Origin: Fibrobacter succinogenes
Lineage (GTDB): Bacteria; Fibrobacterota; Fibrobacteria; Fibrobacterales; Fibrobacteraceae
Direction: 5' to 3'
Assembly: GCA_902761355.1 (NCBI GenBank)
Contig: CACWJY010000016.1
Coordinates: forward strand, 1 to 64,000
Length of the DNA stretch: 64,000 bases
The translations under genes were made by a program, and so were the position numbers. Below the pieces are notes generated by a model that saw only the letters and a program-made list of their open reading frames with translations, did no database searches and was not told where the DNA came from. Positions 53,994 through 63,682 of the stretch are shown here, piece after piece. Each line of letters begins with the position of its first letter. The first letter of the stretch is position 1.

Positions 53994-54933
53994 GACTCGG
54001 GAAAAGAATCACATCCTTGATTTCTTCTTTCCCCATCGCGAGCATAAACAGACGATCGAGACCGAGCGCCACACCTGAGCAAGCCGGCATTCCTGATTCA
54101 AGCGCTTCAAGAAAATTTTCATCTATCGGCGGCAGGGGCTTATTCATACCGCGGCGAATTTCCAGGTCGGCAGCAAAGCGTCTGCGCTGTTCCGCCGCAT
54201 CGGTCAATTCCGTATAACCGTTGCAGAGTTCCACCTGGTCTACAAAGAGTTCAAAGCGACGGGCCCAAGTATAACCGTCTTCACCCACGTAGGTCTGCGC
54301 AAGCGCCGCCTGCGACTGCGGATAATCCAGAATAAACTCAGGACCATTTTGAGCGAGCGCGGGTTCTACAGCAAAGACCATCAGGTAATCCCACCAATCT
54401 TCGCGAGACATCGCCGACTCATCGATCGGCAGAGGTATTTCACGGGCCTTACAGACTTCTGCAAACTCGGGCAAGTTAGCGGCAATCGGATCGATTCCCG
54501 CATAGCTCCGGAAGGCATCAATCCAGCGTGTACGACGGGCGTTAATCGGCTTGCCGATGATTTCAGAAACGAGAGCCTCGACTTCATCCATCAATTTTTC
54601 TTGTGGCATGCCCACACGGTACCACTCCACCATGCTGAATTCGTTGTTGTGATGTGCACCGAATTCATCTTTGCGGAAAGACTTTGTAATCTGAAAAATG
54701 TCGCCAAAACCTGCCGCCAGCAAACGCTTCATGTGGAACTCGGGGCTCGTCATCATAAAGCGTTTACCTTCGACCTCAAAGTAGTCCAGCTGAGGGTCCG
54801 TGCCTCCTGCATTCGAAAGTGTAGGAGTTTCTACTTCAAGAACTCCGCGAGATTCAAAGAACCGGCGCACCTTGTTCATCAAGGCTTGACGTTTTACCCA
54901 AGACTCGCGGTTACAGGTAGGACTGAAGGACAT
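53983..54933 (-). CDS. epmA: elongation factor P--(R)-beta-lysine ligase
   Basis: The 316-aa class II aminoacyl-tRNA-synthetase paralog resembles the LysRS catalytic core without an anticodon domain. Motifs are VLEVETPTLSNAGGTDPQL, TSPEFHMKRLL, FRKDEFGAHHNNEFSMVEWY (motif 2), ELCNGYTEL and GVALGLDRLFML (motif 3). EpmA attaches beta-lysine to EF-P to relieve polyproline stalling. Neither efp nor epmB is in the window. It starts 6 nt after the FISUMP protein gene ends, so the two share a transcript. Confidence 0.92.
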   Translation of the reverse strand: MSFSPTCNRESWVKRQALMNKVRRFFESRGVLEVETPTLSNAGGTDPQLDYFEVEGKRFMMTSPEFHMKRLLAAGFGDIFQITKSFRKDEFGAHHNNEFSMVEWYRVGMPQEKLMDEVEALVSEIIGKPINARRTRWIDAFRSYAGIDPIAANLPEFAEVCKAREIPLPIDESAMSREDWWDYLMVFAVEPALAQNGPEFILDYPQSQAALAQTYVGEDGYTWARRFELFVDQVELCNGYTELTDAAEQRRRFAADLEIRRGMNKPLPPIDENFLEALESGMPACSGVALGLDRLFMLAMGKEEIKDVILFPSPIA

Positions 54934-54939
54934 TCTTAA

Positions 54940-56358
54940 TTACTCGGCGGTAGCGGGAGCGGCTTTTTCTGCGGGAGCCGCATCCACAACGCAGCGGACG
55001 GAGAGCCAGAATTTCTTATCGACAGGAATCGAGGAGACTTCTTTATCGGTTGCAAACATAGAGCGAGCAATACCGCGACCATCGCCAACGTCTTTACTTG
55101 TCCAGAAATAAGCACCTTCGCCCTGAATGACCGAGATGCCGTTCTTGTTGGCATAGCCAGCAAAGGCTGCGGTAAAGGCATAGTCATCGGAGCCATTGCT
55201 GCGGAGACGCTCTGCAGCCGTATTTGCACCACCCGCATAGATTTCCAGCATTTTCCAGTCGTCATCCGTGGCAAGGTGAGTTCCTTCGGGGCAAGCCATC
55301 AAGGCGGATTCCTGAGTGTAAAGGCGACCGTAAATTTTGCAATTTTCGTCTTCGCGGTCATAGCACATCGACTTGTCTTCAATTGCATAATTGAGGTTTT
55401 CCACAAACCAACGAGTACCGTTAATTTCTTTGACCTTATAGGTCTGATTATCACGGTTGTCCACAAACGATTCAAACACCGGGCAACGAGTTTCAAATTC
55501 CTTCGCCGTCAAAATGGAATCAACTGCCGGCTGCCATGCCGTACAGAAACGGAACAGTTCACCGCCGGGAAGTGCCGTAGAATCGGCTTTGTGCTTAGCC
55601 GCCCAACGATCGACATAGGCCAGGTTAATCACAGACGTATCAGGAATCGAAAGTGTCTTTGCGCTAGCCTGCATGATTTTAGCAAAACGTTCCGCATTGG
55701 ACTTCGGCGTTTTCCAGTAGCCTTCGAGAAGGCCAGTACGGAGCTTTTCGTAAAGCGGCGACGGCCTGGTCACCTTGATTGTGGTGTCGACAAAATGTTC
55801 CGGATTAGTCCCACAAGATTCCGTACGAAGAGAATCATTCATCTTGTTCGCCTGGGCATAACATTCGTCTACGCAAGCTTCACGAGCAGGGCCCTTTTTC
55901 TTGGGGCAGGCAAACCACATGCTTGTATCGACCGGAACCTTGACCGCCTTGGCATAAGCCTTGGTTTTCAGGGCGGCCTTAGCCACTTTTTCTAAAGTCT
56001 CTGTAGCCTTGACATTTCCATTTTCGCCTTCAAACAGCAAATAAGAGATTACCTCGGTACAGGCATCCATCGCCTTGGCGTTGGCACAAACCTTTTCGCC
56101 GTAACCATACGAAAATTGCGATTGGCAATTCGAAAAAGATTCGTAAGGCATGGACTTGAAGATTTTTTCGTAAACCTTGACGGCATCTTCGGCGGAAAGT
56201 TTGCCGCAATAGATTTCTTCGGCAGCGCCCTTTTTCACAATTTTCTGAGCGGTAGCGATATCACCCGCATCAATCGCTTCATGAAGTTCTGGCTGAGCAA
56301 AAGCAGTCATGCTCAAGGCAAGAACTCCTACACACAATACACCTCTAAGATTTTTCAT
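54940..56358 (-). CDS. FISUMP-domain secreted protein
   Basis: The 472-aa product has a signal peptide ending AFAQ and an ankyrin-like start (LHEAIDAGDIATAQKIVKKGA). A Cys-rich middle follows. From about residue 300 there is a Fibrobacter succinogenes major paralogous domain: DNRDNQTYKVKEINGTRWFV, ENLNYAIEDKSMCYD, YGRLYTQESALMACPEGTHL and the end KFWLSVRCV. The domain is abundant in this phylum, and its role is unknown. The ATG at 56358 is chosen because GAGGG lies 6 nt upstream. It is the first gene of a unit with epmA. Confidence 0.88.
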   Translation of the reverse strand: MKNLRGVLCVGVLALSMTAFAQPELHEAIDAGDIATAQKIVKKGAAEEIYCGKLSAEDAVKVYEKIFKSMPYESFSNCQSQFSYGYGEKVCANAKAMDACTEVISYLLFEGENGNVKATETLEKVAKAALKTKAYAKAVKVPVDTSMWFACPKKKGPAREACVDECYAQANKMNDSLRTESCGTNPEHFVDTTIKVTRPSPLYEKLRTGLLEGYWKTPKSNAERFAKIMQASAKTLSIPDTSVINLAYVDRWAAKHKADSTALPGGELFRFCTAWQPAVDSILTAKEFETRCPVFESFVDNRDNQTYKVKEINGTRWFVENLNYAIEDKSMCYDREDENCKIYGRLYTQESALMACPEGTHLATDDDWKMLEIYAGGANTAAERLRSNGSDDYAFTAAFAGYANKNGISVIQGEGAYFWTSKDVGDGRGIARSMFATDKEVSSIPVDKKFWLSVRCVVDAAPAEKAAPATAE

Positions 56359-56384
56359 TTTAACCCTCATAAAAAAATCCGTGA

Positions 56385-56392
56385 CAAATATA
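56385..56392 (-). promoter_or_regulatory. TATATTTG -10-like element of FISUMP gene
   Basis: Minus-strand TATATTTG lies 26 nt before ATG, leaving a short leader with GAGGG. This is an example of the box used with a leader. Confidence 0.5.
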
Positions 56393-56554
56393 GAAAAAGA
56401 CGAAAGAACGGACCCACGTCCCTACGGACGAAAGACGAAAGACATTCAAACAAACATCTATCGGCAATCAGCCGCTAGAACAGATAAGCAATTCCTGTAA
56501 CTAGTCATAAGATAAACGTATAGCTCAGGACAGCAAATTTCTTTTTGCATTTTC

Positions 56555-56561
56555 TATATTT
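56555..56561 (+). promoter_or_regulatory. TATATTT box, 6 nt before sufS ATG
   Basis: TATATTT-GGGAGT-ATG. Confidence 0.55.
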
Positions 56562-56567
56562 GGGAGT

Positions 56568-57794
56568 ATGATTGATGCTGAAAAAATCCGCAACGAATTC
56601 CCGATGCTTGTCGCAGGCGACAAGGACGCAAAGCCCCTCGCCTTTTTAGACAGTACGGCCACCACGCAAAAGCCCGACTGCGTGATCGATGCTATGAACG
56701 ACTTTTATCGCGAGCACTACAGTTCCGTAAAGCGCGGCGTGTACCGCCTGAGCGCTCGCACCACCGAAGCATTCGAAGCCACCCGCAAGAACGTGGCCAA
56801 ATTCATCAACGCCAAAACCGAAGACGAAATCGTATTCACCCGCGGCACCACCGAAAGCATCAATCTGGTGGCGTGGAGTTACGGGCGCAAGTTCTTCGAA
56901 GCCGGTGACGAAATCCTGATCAGCGGACTTGAGCACCACGCCAACATCGTAAGCTGGCAAATTGTCGCTGAAATGAAAGGAGCCAAGATCAAGGTCATTC
57001 CAGTTCTCGATAGCGGCGATTTGGACCTGAGCAAGCTCCCCGAACTTTTGAATGCGCGCACCAAGATGGTCGCAGTCACCCACGTGAGCAATTCCGTCGG
57101 CACCGTGAACCCAATTGCAGAAATTATCGCAACCGTCCGCAAACTCGCCCCGCAGGCAAAGATTTTGATTGACGCCGCCCAGAGTTCGAGCCACATCAAG
57201 ATTGACGTGCAAAAGTTGGACTGCGATTTTCTCGCCTTCAGCGGACACAAGATGTACGGTCCCACCGGCGTGGGCGTACTCTACGGCAAGTACGAAGTTC
57301 TTGACAGCATGCCCCCCTGGCACGGCGGCGGCGAGATGATCAAGAACGTGACCTTCGAAAAGACAACCTATGCCGATGTCCCCGCCCGCTTTGAAGCAGG
57401 CACGCCCATGATTGCAGAAGTCATTGGCCTCGGCAAGGCCATCGAATGGATAAACGCGGTTGGCATCGAGAACATCCGCAAGCACGAAGAAGAAATTACG
57501 CAATACGCACTGGAACAGCTCACCACTATTCCGCAAGTAAAAGTGCTCGGCAACCCCAAGGAACGAGGCGCGCTAATCAGCATTACGCTCGACGGCATCG
57601 CCGTCAGTGACGCCGCCATGATTCTAGACGAAGAAAACGTGGCAGTCCGCAGCGGACACCACTGCGCCCAACCCGTCATGGACCGCTTCGGCGTCGACGC
57701 CACGCTTCGACTGAGCTTTGGCACCTACACCCTAAAGCGCGACATCGACCGCTTTATCGCAGGCATCAAGCGCGTCGTAAGGTTGTTCGCATAG
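56568..57794 (+). CDS. sufS: cysteine desulfurase SufS/CsdA
   Basis: This PLP enzyme releases sulfur from cysteine for Fe-S clusters or tRNA thiolation. The 408-aa product has LDSTATTQKPDCVIDAM, FTRGTTESINLVAWSYG, DAAQSSSHIKIDVQ, FSGHKMYGPTGVGVLYGK with the PLP Lys, GGGEMI and RSGHHCAQPVMDRF with the persulfide Cys. The order is that of group II (SufS/CsdA). No other suf gene is adjacent. Instead tcdA follows 9 nt later, as CsdA and CsdL pair in E. coli. Confidence 0.93.
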   Translation: MIDAEKIRNEFPMLVAGDKDAKPLAFLDSTATTQKPDCVIDAMNDFYREHYSSVKRGVYRLSARTTEAFEATRKNVAKFINAKTEDEIVFTRGTTESINLVAWSYGRKFFEAGDEILISGLEHHANIVSWQIVAEMKGAKIKVIPVLDSGDLDLSKLPELLNARTKMVAVTHVSNSVGTVNPIAEIIATVRKLAPQAKILIDAAQSSSHIKIDVQKLDCDFLAFSGHKMYGPTGVGVLYGKYEVLDSMPPWHGGGEMIKNVTFEKTTYADVPARFEAGTPMIAEVIGLGKAIEWINAVGIENIRKHEEEITQYALEQLTTIPQVKVLGNPKERGALISITLDGIAVSDAAMILDEENVAVRSGHHCAQPVMDRFGVDATLRLSFGTYTLKRDIDRFIAGIKRVVRLFA

Positions 57795-57803
57795 TTCTGC
57801 ATC

Positions 57804-58637
57804 ATGGGTATCGAAAAAGGCATTTTCAACCGCACATCGCTCCTTCTCGGTGACGATGTCATGGACAGCATCTACCAAAAGCGCGTTATCATCTTCGGAC
57901 TCGGCGGAGTCGGCAGCTGGTGCGCCGAAAGCCTCGTCCGCTCCGGCATCAAGGAACTTGTCCTGGTGGATTCGGACCGCGTGTGCGTCACCAACGTGAA
58001 CCGTCAACTGATGGCCACCACCAAGACCGTGGGCCAGGTCAAGGTCGAAGTTCTCAAGAACCGCTTGTTAGAAATCAACCCGCACGCCAACATCGTCGCG
58101 TTGCAGGACATCTACGAAGAAGCGAACACCGAAAAATTCCAGCTCGATACATTCGACTACATCATCGACGCCATTGACAGCCTCGAAAACAAGATGCAGT
58201 TGCTGTGGCACGCCACGCGCACCAAGGCCACCGTTTTTTCTTCGATGGGTGCCGCCCTCAAGATGGACCCCACACGCATCAAGGTCGCTGAATTCTGGAA
58301 AGTCGCCGGTTGCCCGCTCGCAAGGGCCCTGCGCGACAAGTTCAAGCGCAAGAAGAAGAACCTCAAGAAAAAAGTCCTGTGCGTCTACAGCGACGAGCTC
58401 CTGAAAAACCGAGGCAAGAATTCTTCCTGCGGAACCGCCGCCTGCATGTGCCCCAAGGTCCGTCAGGAACGCAGTGAAGCGGAACTCAAGAACGCCGACC
58501 TCGTCAATCACGAATGGTGCAGCAGCAAGGCGCAAATCAACGGTACCATGGCGCACTCCACCGCCATTTTCGGATTCACGATTGCGGGCCTCGTGATGAA
58601 CGACATTTATCAAAAAGCTTTAGCAAGCGCAAAGTAA
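57804..58637 (+). CDS. tcdA: tRNA threonylcarbamoyladenosine dehydratase
   Basis: This E1-like enzyme (formerly CsdL) cyclises t6A37 to ct6A in tRNA. The 277-aa product has the nucleotide loop [21 protein letters not shown], the acidic [29 protein letters not shown], the ATKxDP-like [14 protein letters not shown] and [13 protein letters not shown]. It sits directly after the desulfurase, which can supply persulfide in the E. coli Csd system, and one base before dtd. The trio looks like a tRNA modification and quality-control unit. Confidence 0.92.
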   Translation: MGIEKGIFNRTSLLLGDDVMDSIYQKRVIIFGLGGVGSWCAESLVRSGIKELVLVDSDRVCVTNVNRQLMATTKTVGQVKVEVLKNRLLEINPHANIVALQDIYEEANTEKFQLDTFDYIIDAIDSLENKMQLLWHATRTKATVFSSMGAALKMDPTRIKVAEFWKVAGCPLARALRDKFKRKKKNLKKKVLCVYSDELLKNRGKNSSCGTAACMCPKVRQERSEAELKNADLVNHEWCSSKAQINGTMAHSTAIFGFTIAGLVMNDIYQKALASAK

Positions 58638-58638
58638 T

Positions 58639-59073
58639 ATGAAATTTCTGATTCAACGCGTCTTGAACGCCCAAGTGGATATCGAAGGGCAGACCGTCGG
58701 TAAAATCGGCAAGGGTTACCTAATTCTCATCGGAGTCGGCGAAGGCGACACCCGCGAAATCGCCGACAAGTTCATCCGCAAAATGCTTGCGCTCCGCATC
58801 TTTGCCGACGAAAACGGCAAGACGAATCTTTCCATCAATGACGTGGGCGGAGAGCTCCTGCTCGTCTCGCAGTTCACACTGTACGCCAACTGTAACAAGG
58901 GCAACCGTCCGACCTTCAACGGAGCAGGCAATCCTACGCTCGCTAACGAACTCTACGAGTACATTATCGCCGAATGCAAAAAAGAAATCCCCATCGTGCA
59001 GACAGGGAAATTCGGCGCCGACATGCAGGTGAGTCTCACCAACGACGGCCCGTTCACCATAATGCTGGAATAA
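58639..59073 (+). CDS. dtd: D-aminoacyl-tRNA deacylase
   Basis: The enzyme removes D-amino acids (and glycine from tRNA-Ala) from mischarged tRNAs. The 144-aa product matches DTD throughout: [38 protein letters not shown] with the catalytic SQFTL box, and the C-terminal [10 protein letters not shown], corresponding to the NxGPVT cross-subunit motif. It starts one base after tcdA and converges on the TauE gene with a 4-nt gap. Confidence 0.95.
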   Translation: MKFLIQRVLNAQVDIEGQTVGKIGKGYLILIGVGEGDTREIADKFIRKMLALRIFADENGKTNLSINDVGGELLLVSQFTLYANCNKGNRPTFNGAGNPTLANELYEYIIAECKKEIPIVQTGKFGADMQVSLTNDGPFTIMLE

Positions 59074-59077
59074 CGTC

Positions 59078-59851
59078 CTATTTCAAAACCAAGTCGACAA
59101 CAAGCGCAATCGCCATTCCGACACTACAGACACTAATGAACCGCTGAATGAACTTGTTGCCTTTTTTGCGCTGCAAGGAACTTCCAAAATAGCCTCCCAC
59201 CCAGGCGCCCCCCGCCAGCAACGCAGCTATAATCCAATCAATTTTTCCGTTGATACCAAGAGCAATCGTACTTACGACGAGAAACACATTTGTCAGTGCA
59301 TTTTTAAGGGCGTTAATTTGTATAGGAGAAAGTCCCGTATAGCGCGTAAGTCCGAAAATCTGGACAAATCCTACCCCGACTTGCACAATGCAGCCGTAAA
59401 CGGCAATGAAAAAGAATCCAAGGGCACCCTTGAGGGTCAATTTTTCGGGAGGTGCTGCAGGAGGTTTGCCTAGAACATTTTTATTGAGGTTACTCATGAC
59501 AACCACTAGGCAAATGACCACAGCAAGAATTGCCTGAAAAAGCTTGTCGCCGATGCGGACCAAAAAGCAGGCTCCAACAACGGCCCCAATAGCCGTAGGG
59601 GTAAGCAATTGGAGAAACAACTTCATGTTCAGGTAGCCGTGGCGCGCAAGATTAAAAGCGCTACTAAAGTTACCGATGATTAATCCGATGCGGTTTGTCC
59701 CGTTTGCAACCGTAGCCGGAAGTCCCAGAAAAATCATAATGGGAAGACTCAGCGTAGAGCCGCCACCTGCAACACTATTGATGAGGCTAACAACGGCACC
59801 TAATACGAAATAGGCTACGTAAAGAGCGATATGTGCAAAATCCAAATCCAT
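59078..59851 (-). CDS. TauE/SafE-family sulfite exporter-like permease
   Basis: The 257-aa inner-membrane protein has about eight hydrophobic helices in two repeats. It opens YFVLGAVVSLINSVAGGGSTLSLPIMIFLGLPATVANGTNRIG, the diagnostic GGG-S-LP and AN-TNR motifs, with a second half beginning FFIAVYGCIVQVGVGFVQI. Members export sulfite or organosulfonates, or move other anions; the substrate is not readable. It stands alone, next to a sulfur-mobilising gene cluster on the other strand. Confidence 0.85.
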   Translation of the reverse strand: MDLDFAHIALYVAYFVLGAVVSLINSVAGGGSTLSLPIMIFLGLPATVANGTNRIGLIIGNFSSAFNLARHGYLNMKLFLQLLTPTAIGAVVGACFLVRIGDKLFQAILAVVICLVVVMSNLNKNVLGKPPAAPPEKLTLKGALGFFFIAVYGCIVQVGVGFVQIFGLTRYTGLSPIQINALKNALTNVFLVVSTIALGINGKIDWIIAALLAGGAWVGGYFGSSLQRKKGNKFIQRFISVCSVGMAIALVVDLVLK

Positions 59852-59917
59852 TGCAATAGCAAATTTAGAAAAACAAGTCTGCGTCGACCTGTATCAGCAC
59901 GATTGCAGCAGATAGGA

Positions 59918-60991
59918 TTAACCAAAGAACGCGTCGGAGAGCGCCGCACGGAAAGCATGAATGCGGTCGGCATTGGCCTCGCGATGCGGATAGGTAAAAT
60001 TGCTAAGAAGCACGACAGCGGCACCCTTTTCGGAATCAGCAACGATACTGGCCCCGGTGAAGCCCGTTTTGCCGAAAGTATGTGGAGACACACGCATTCC
60101 CATAAACTTTTCGCTGTTGAGTTCCCAGCCCAGTGCAGTGCAGGCTCCCGTTGCAGTCGAGTACTTGCGAGCAGCATTACCTTCAAACGCATTCTCGCAA
60201 ACCATTTTAAGAAGTCCCTTCGGGGCAACCTGCTTGCCGTTTGACGCCGCACCATCATTCATAATCATCTGAACAAAGCGGAGTAAGTCGGGCACGCAGC
60301 TGAACATCCCGGCGCTCCCCACAGGGAAAAGCTTCCGCAACACCCAAGCACTTTCGTCATGAATTTCGCCTTGGATTTCACGCCCCCTAAAGCTGCAAAT
60401 TTCGGTCGGGGAAATTTCATCTTTGGGAATTGGATTCCAATCACGAGTCAGAGGATCCCAACCAGAGCGAGTCATACCCAGCGGAATAAAGAATCGTTCA
60501 CGCCCCTGTTGCTGCAAGTCCTTACCGACAAGACGCTGCAAGATTATACCCAACAAGACACTGGCGGGGTTGCCATAGTTGAAATCCGCTCCAGGAGCCT
60601 TATCGAACTGGTACGTATAAAGTGCGTTCAGAATTCCTTCTGCTGGAAGCGTACGCAGAGTTTTCATGGGCACACGATAATCGAGGCTGTGCGTAAGTAA
60701 GTGAAACACCCGTATGTCATCACGGTAATTTGTCTGCAATTCCGGAATGTAGTCGATAACCTTGGTGTCGACCGAAAGTTTCCCCTCTAGAATATAACTC
60801 AAGGCAAGCGTAGAGGTGGGACAAACCTTGGTGAGGCTCGCGATGTCAAAAACCGTATTTTCAGGCGTATTTAGCGTCAATATTTCATGGGTTCCGTCGG
60901 GTAATACAAATCCGGCGACAGCCTTGTCAAAAATCCCTGCAGCCTGAGCTTGCCGCAATAAGTCTGTCAATACGTCTTTTTTGAACATCAT
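59918..60991 (-). CDS. serine hydrolase, beta-lactamase class C-like
   Basis: The 357-aa product has the SxxK nucleophile motif in FDIASLTKVCPTSTLAL (Ser near residue 60), a Tyr-x-Asn-like YGNPASVLLG and a C-terminal HTFGKTGFTGAS carrying the KTG-type triad. It has no signal peptide, so it is probably cytoplasmic and of the esterase/peptidase branch rather than a resistance enzyme. The start at 60991 is used because a TATATTT box ends 6 nt upstream. An ATG nine codons earlier would place the box inside the gene. Confidence 0.82.
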   Translation of the reverse strand: MMFKKDVLTDLLRQAQAAGIFDKAVAGFVLPDGTHEILTLNTPENTVFDIASLTKVCPTSTLALSYILEGKLSVDTKVIDYIPELQTNYRDDIRVFHLLTHSLDYRVPMKTLRTLPAEGILNALYTYQFDKAPGADFNYGNPASVLLGIILQRLVGKDLQQQGRERFFIPLGMTRSGWDPLTRDWNPIPKDEISPTEICSFRGREIQGEIHDESAWVLRKLFPVGSAGMFSCVPDLLRFVQMIMNDGAASNGKQVAPKGLLKMVCENAFEGNAARKYSTATGACTALGWELNSEKFMGMRVSPHTFGKTGFTGASIVADSEKGAAVVLLSNFTYPHREANADRIHAFRAALSDAFFG

Positions 60992-60997
60992 AGACCG

Positions 60998-61004
60998 AAA
61001 TATA
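60998..61004 (-). promoter_or_regulatory. TATATTT box, 6 nt before serine hydrolase ATG
   Basis: Minus-strand TATATTT-CGGTCT-ATG. The divergent box of the next gene is 22 nt away. Confidence 0.5.
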
Positions 61005-61025
61005 AATCCTTTTTGCAATAAATCT

Positions 61026-61032
61026 TATATTT
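61026..61032 (+). promoter_or_regulatory. TATATTT box, 7 nt before hybrid kinase ATG
   Basis: TATATTT-TAGGTAT-ATG. Confidence 0.45.
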
Positions 61033-61039
61033 TAGGTAT

Positions 61040-63682
61040 ATGTTGTTGACATCCAAAGGTGAAAAAAAGAAAATCTGGTGGTGGTATGCCGCTGTCATGG
61101 CAGTGGTGTTCATCGGATTTGTCGTTTTGACCGCCTATATGGCCAATTCTAAATCAACGGCCCTCAGGAGCCTATATAGGCAAATGGGTATGTACGACAA
61201 TCAAAACGACGCCGGAGCTGTCAACGGACTTCTAACACACGCCCAATCCCTTTTCGAGGTGACAGCCCGTATGGTCGACGACATGCTTTTAAACGAAGCC
61301 TCGTCGAGCGAAATCGACTCCCTCTTTGTCACAGAAACAAACTACCAACTTCAAAAGAAGGAATGGGGCTTTAGCAACTTTTTTGGCGTTATCCGCGGAG
61401 AATACTTTAACGGACGCAAATGGGCTCCGGTAGCAGGATACGCGCCGCTTCGCCGCCCCTGGTTTCAGGAAGCTATCAAGGCGCGCGGCAACATTGCCAT
61501 TTCAGTTCCGCACATCAACTCCCGAAGTAACGAATCCGTTATTTCGGTAAGCAAACGTTTGTCCGACAAAAAGAGCGTTCTCGCCCTAGACATCTATTCC
61601 AAGTACCTGCGAAATTGCATGCGTTCAGCAGATGCCATAAGTTCTTGGATGATTATTGACAAAAACGGACTCGTCATAGCCCATTCCGATGTCACCAAAC
61701 AGGGACATAACTTATTGTCTTCGAGACCATGGGCCACAGACAACGAAGAAAATCTTGACAACGATGATGAGCGGCTTGCCCGCGAGGTGATGTTAAACGG
61801 AAAATCCTCTGATTTTGAATACAAGGGAAAAGTCTACAAGATCTATTCGAGCATCGTGCAAGGAAAATGGTATGTAGTAAGAATTATCGACGAGAACGCC
61901 CTTTTGGATCAGTGGAAATGGGACACAGCGCGTTCCATATTTATAGCACTCATGCTGTACTTGTTTATCGCTATCATCGGAGCCTTTGTAACCAAGAAAC
62001 TGATTAAGACAGCAAGCGTAAGTCGAGCCAAGTCAGCATTCCTTGCCAGTACTAGTACCGAAATCAACACGGCAGTCAACGGCATTCTCGGGCTGAACGC
62101 CATTATTATGAAAGAAGCTTATGGGTCTATCAAGGACTACGCCAAAAACATCCAGATGGCAGGACAAGGGCTGCTTTCGCTAGTAAACGGCATCATGGAC
62201 GTTTCAAAGATTGAAACGGGACGCATGAACATCGAACCTTCTGAATACGACGTGTTCACGGTACTCTCGGAAAGTTTCGACGCATTATCACCTAGAGCCT
62301 CTGCAAAGAACCTACACCTGTTCCTGGAATGCGACCCCGACCTTCCCTGTAGCCTATGGGGAGACGAAAGGCATATTCGACAGATTATCAGCAACCTTCT
62401 GTCTAATTCTATCAAATACACCGAAGTGGGCGAAGTGCACTTGTCGGTCGGTTACGACTCCATCTCACCAAAAACCGGAGAAATGGTCGATGACTACGTC
62501 ATGCTCAAAATAGTGGTCCGCGATACCGGCATCGGAATCCGGGAAGATAACCTAGACAACATCTTTAACGCCTTCGAAAACATCGACCAACATTCGGGAC
62601 AAAACCAAGAAGGCACAGGCCTCGGCCTCAGCCTAACCAAGGAACTTGTAGAACGAAATGGCGGACAGATTAGCGTCAAGAGCCGCTATGGCGAAGGATC
62701 GACCTTTATGGTCTCTATCCCACAACTTGTGCTGAACGTGGAACCCATCGGCGACTTTACCGCACGGTACAAGAAGGCTGCCCACAAAAAGAACGAGCCT
62801 CTAGAAATGTTCTACGCCCCCGACGCACGCATTCTGATTGTAGACGACGTCGAAATCAACCTGAAAGTATTCCGCGGAATTCTCAAGAACACTAGAATAC
62901 AGGTCGACACCGCCGTCAACGGCGTACAGGCGCTCAAACTTGCGCAATCCAAACGCTACGATATTATCTTCTTGGACTTCATGATGCCAGTCATGTCCGG
63001 CATCGAGACATTCCGCAAGCTTAAGTTAATTGACCTGAACCGCAATACTCATGTGATTGTGCTAGTGACCGAAGCAATCTCTGAGGCGCGCGGGTCGTAC
63101 CTGAACGCAGGCTTTACGGATTATCTTGGAAAGCCCATTCACGAACAAGACCTGTTGCGTATGCTAAAGTGGTATCTGCCCAAGCAACTCATCTTGACTG
63201 CCGAAGACTTAAGCCAGTCCGATTTTGACGAAGATGAAAACGCAAGCATCCCCCCCGCAACTCCGGAACCGGCATCGGATCCATTCGAAGAAATCGAATT
63301 TGTCAACGTGACCGAACCTTCACCGCGAGAAAAGCTCTCCTTATTCGGAGAATTCTTGAACCTAGATACCGCCTTGGAATTCTGCGGGAACGACGAAAAG
63401 ATTTACCAGGAACTATTGCAAGAATTCACCACTTCGGATGTCATCCAAAATATCAAGTCCGCCTTTGAAATGAGCGATTGGGATAACTACAGGTTCTATG
63501 TGAGCCGCATGATAGAATCGTCTGCAGCAGTGGGTGCCGAAGCCTTGTCGCAGGAATTCCAGTCCCTCAAAAAAGCTTGCATAAATCGCCGACACAACTA
63601 CATTCTTGAAAACCATGAACGTGTAATGGAGTTATACGCAAATATTGTCCAAAAAATTCAAACGGGGTTGGCCACAATATGA
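61040..63682 (+). CDS. hybrid sensor kinase-like protein lacking both phospho-histidines
   Basis: The 880-aa product has TM1 (about 12-33), a Cache-type extracytoplasmic domain (34-295, FSNFFGVIRGEYF, RPWFQEAIKARGNIAISVPH), TM2 (about 300-318), a HisKA-like helix pair, HATPase (about 430-560: NLLSNSIKYTE, VVRDTGIGIRED, GTGLGLSLTKELV), a receiver (about 595-715, IIFLDFMMP with phospho-Asp) and an HPt-like C-terminal domain. The H-box reads FLASTSTEINTAVNG, with Thr340 where His belongs. The HPt helix reads YVSRMIESSAAVGA, with Ser822 at the His position. It could bind ATP but cannot follow the usual His relay. Its stop overlaps the start of a BMP-type protein. Confidence 0.88.
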   Translation: MLLTSKGEKKKIWWWYAAVMAVVFIGFVVLTAYMANSKSTALRSLYRQMGMYDNQNDAGAVNGLLTHAQSLFEVTARMVDDMLLNEASSSEIDSLFVTETNYQLQKKEWGFSNFFGVIRGEYFNGRKWAPVAGYAPLRRPWFQEAIKARGNIAISVPHINSRSNESVISVSKRLSDKKSVLALDIYSKYLRNCMRSADAISSWMIIDKNGLVIAHSDVTKQGHNLLSSRPWATDNEENLDNDDERLAREVMLNGKSSDFEYKGKVYKIYSSIVQGKWYVVRIIDENALLDQWKWDTARSIFIALMLYLFIAIIGAFVTKKLIKTASVSRAKSAFLASTSTEINTAVNGILGLNAIIMKEAYGSIKDYAKNIQMAGQGLLSLVNGIMDVSKIETGRMNIEPSEYDVFTVLSESFDALSPRASAKNLHLFLECDPDLPCSLWGDERHIRQIISNLLSNSIKYTEVGEVHLSVGYDSISPKTGEMVDDYVMLKIVVRDTGIGIREDNLDNIFNAFENIDQHSGQNQEGTGLGLSLTKELVERNGGQISVKSRYGEGSTFMVSIPQLVLNVEPIGDFTARYKKAAHKKNEPLEMFYAPDARILIVDDVEINLKVFRGILKNTRIQVDTAVNGVQALKLAQSKRYDIIFLDFMMPVMSGIETFRKLKLIDLNRNTHVIVLVTEAISEARGSYLNAGFTDYLGKPIHEQDLLRMLKWYLPKQLILTAEDLSQSDFDEDENASIPPATPEPASDPFEEIEFVNVTEPSPREKLSLFGEFLNLDTALEFCGNDEKIYQELLQEFTTSDVIQNIKSAFEMSDWDNYRFYVSRMIESSAAVGAEALSQEFQSLKKACINRRHNYILENHERVMELYANIVQKIQTGLATI

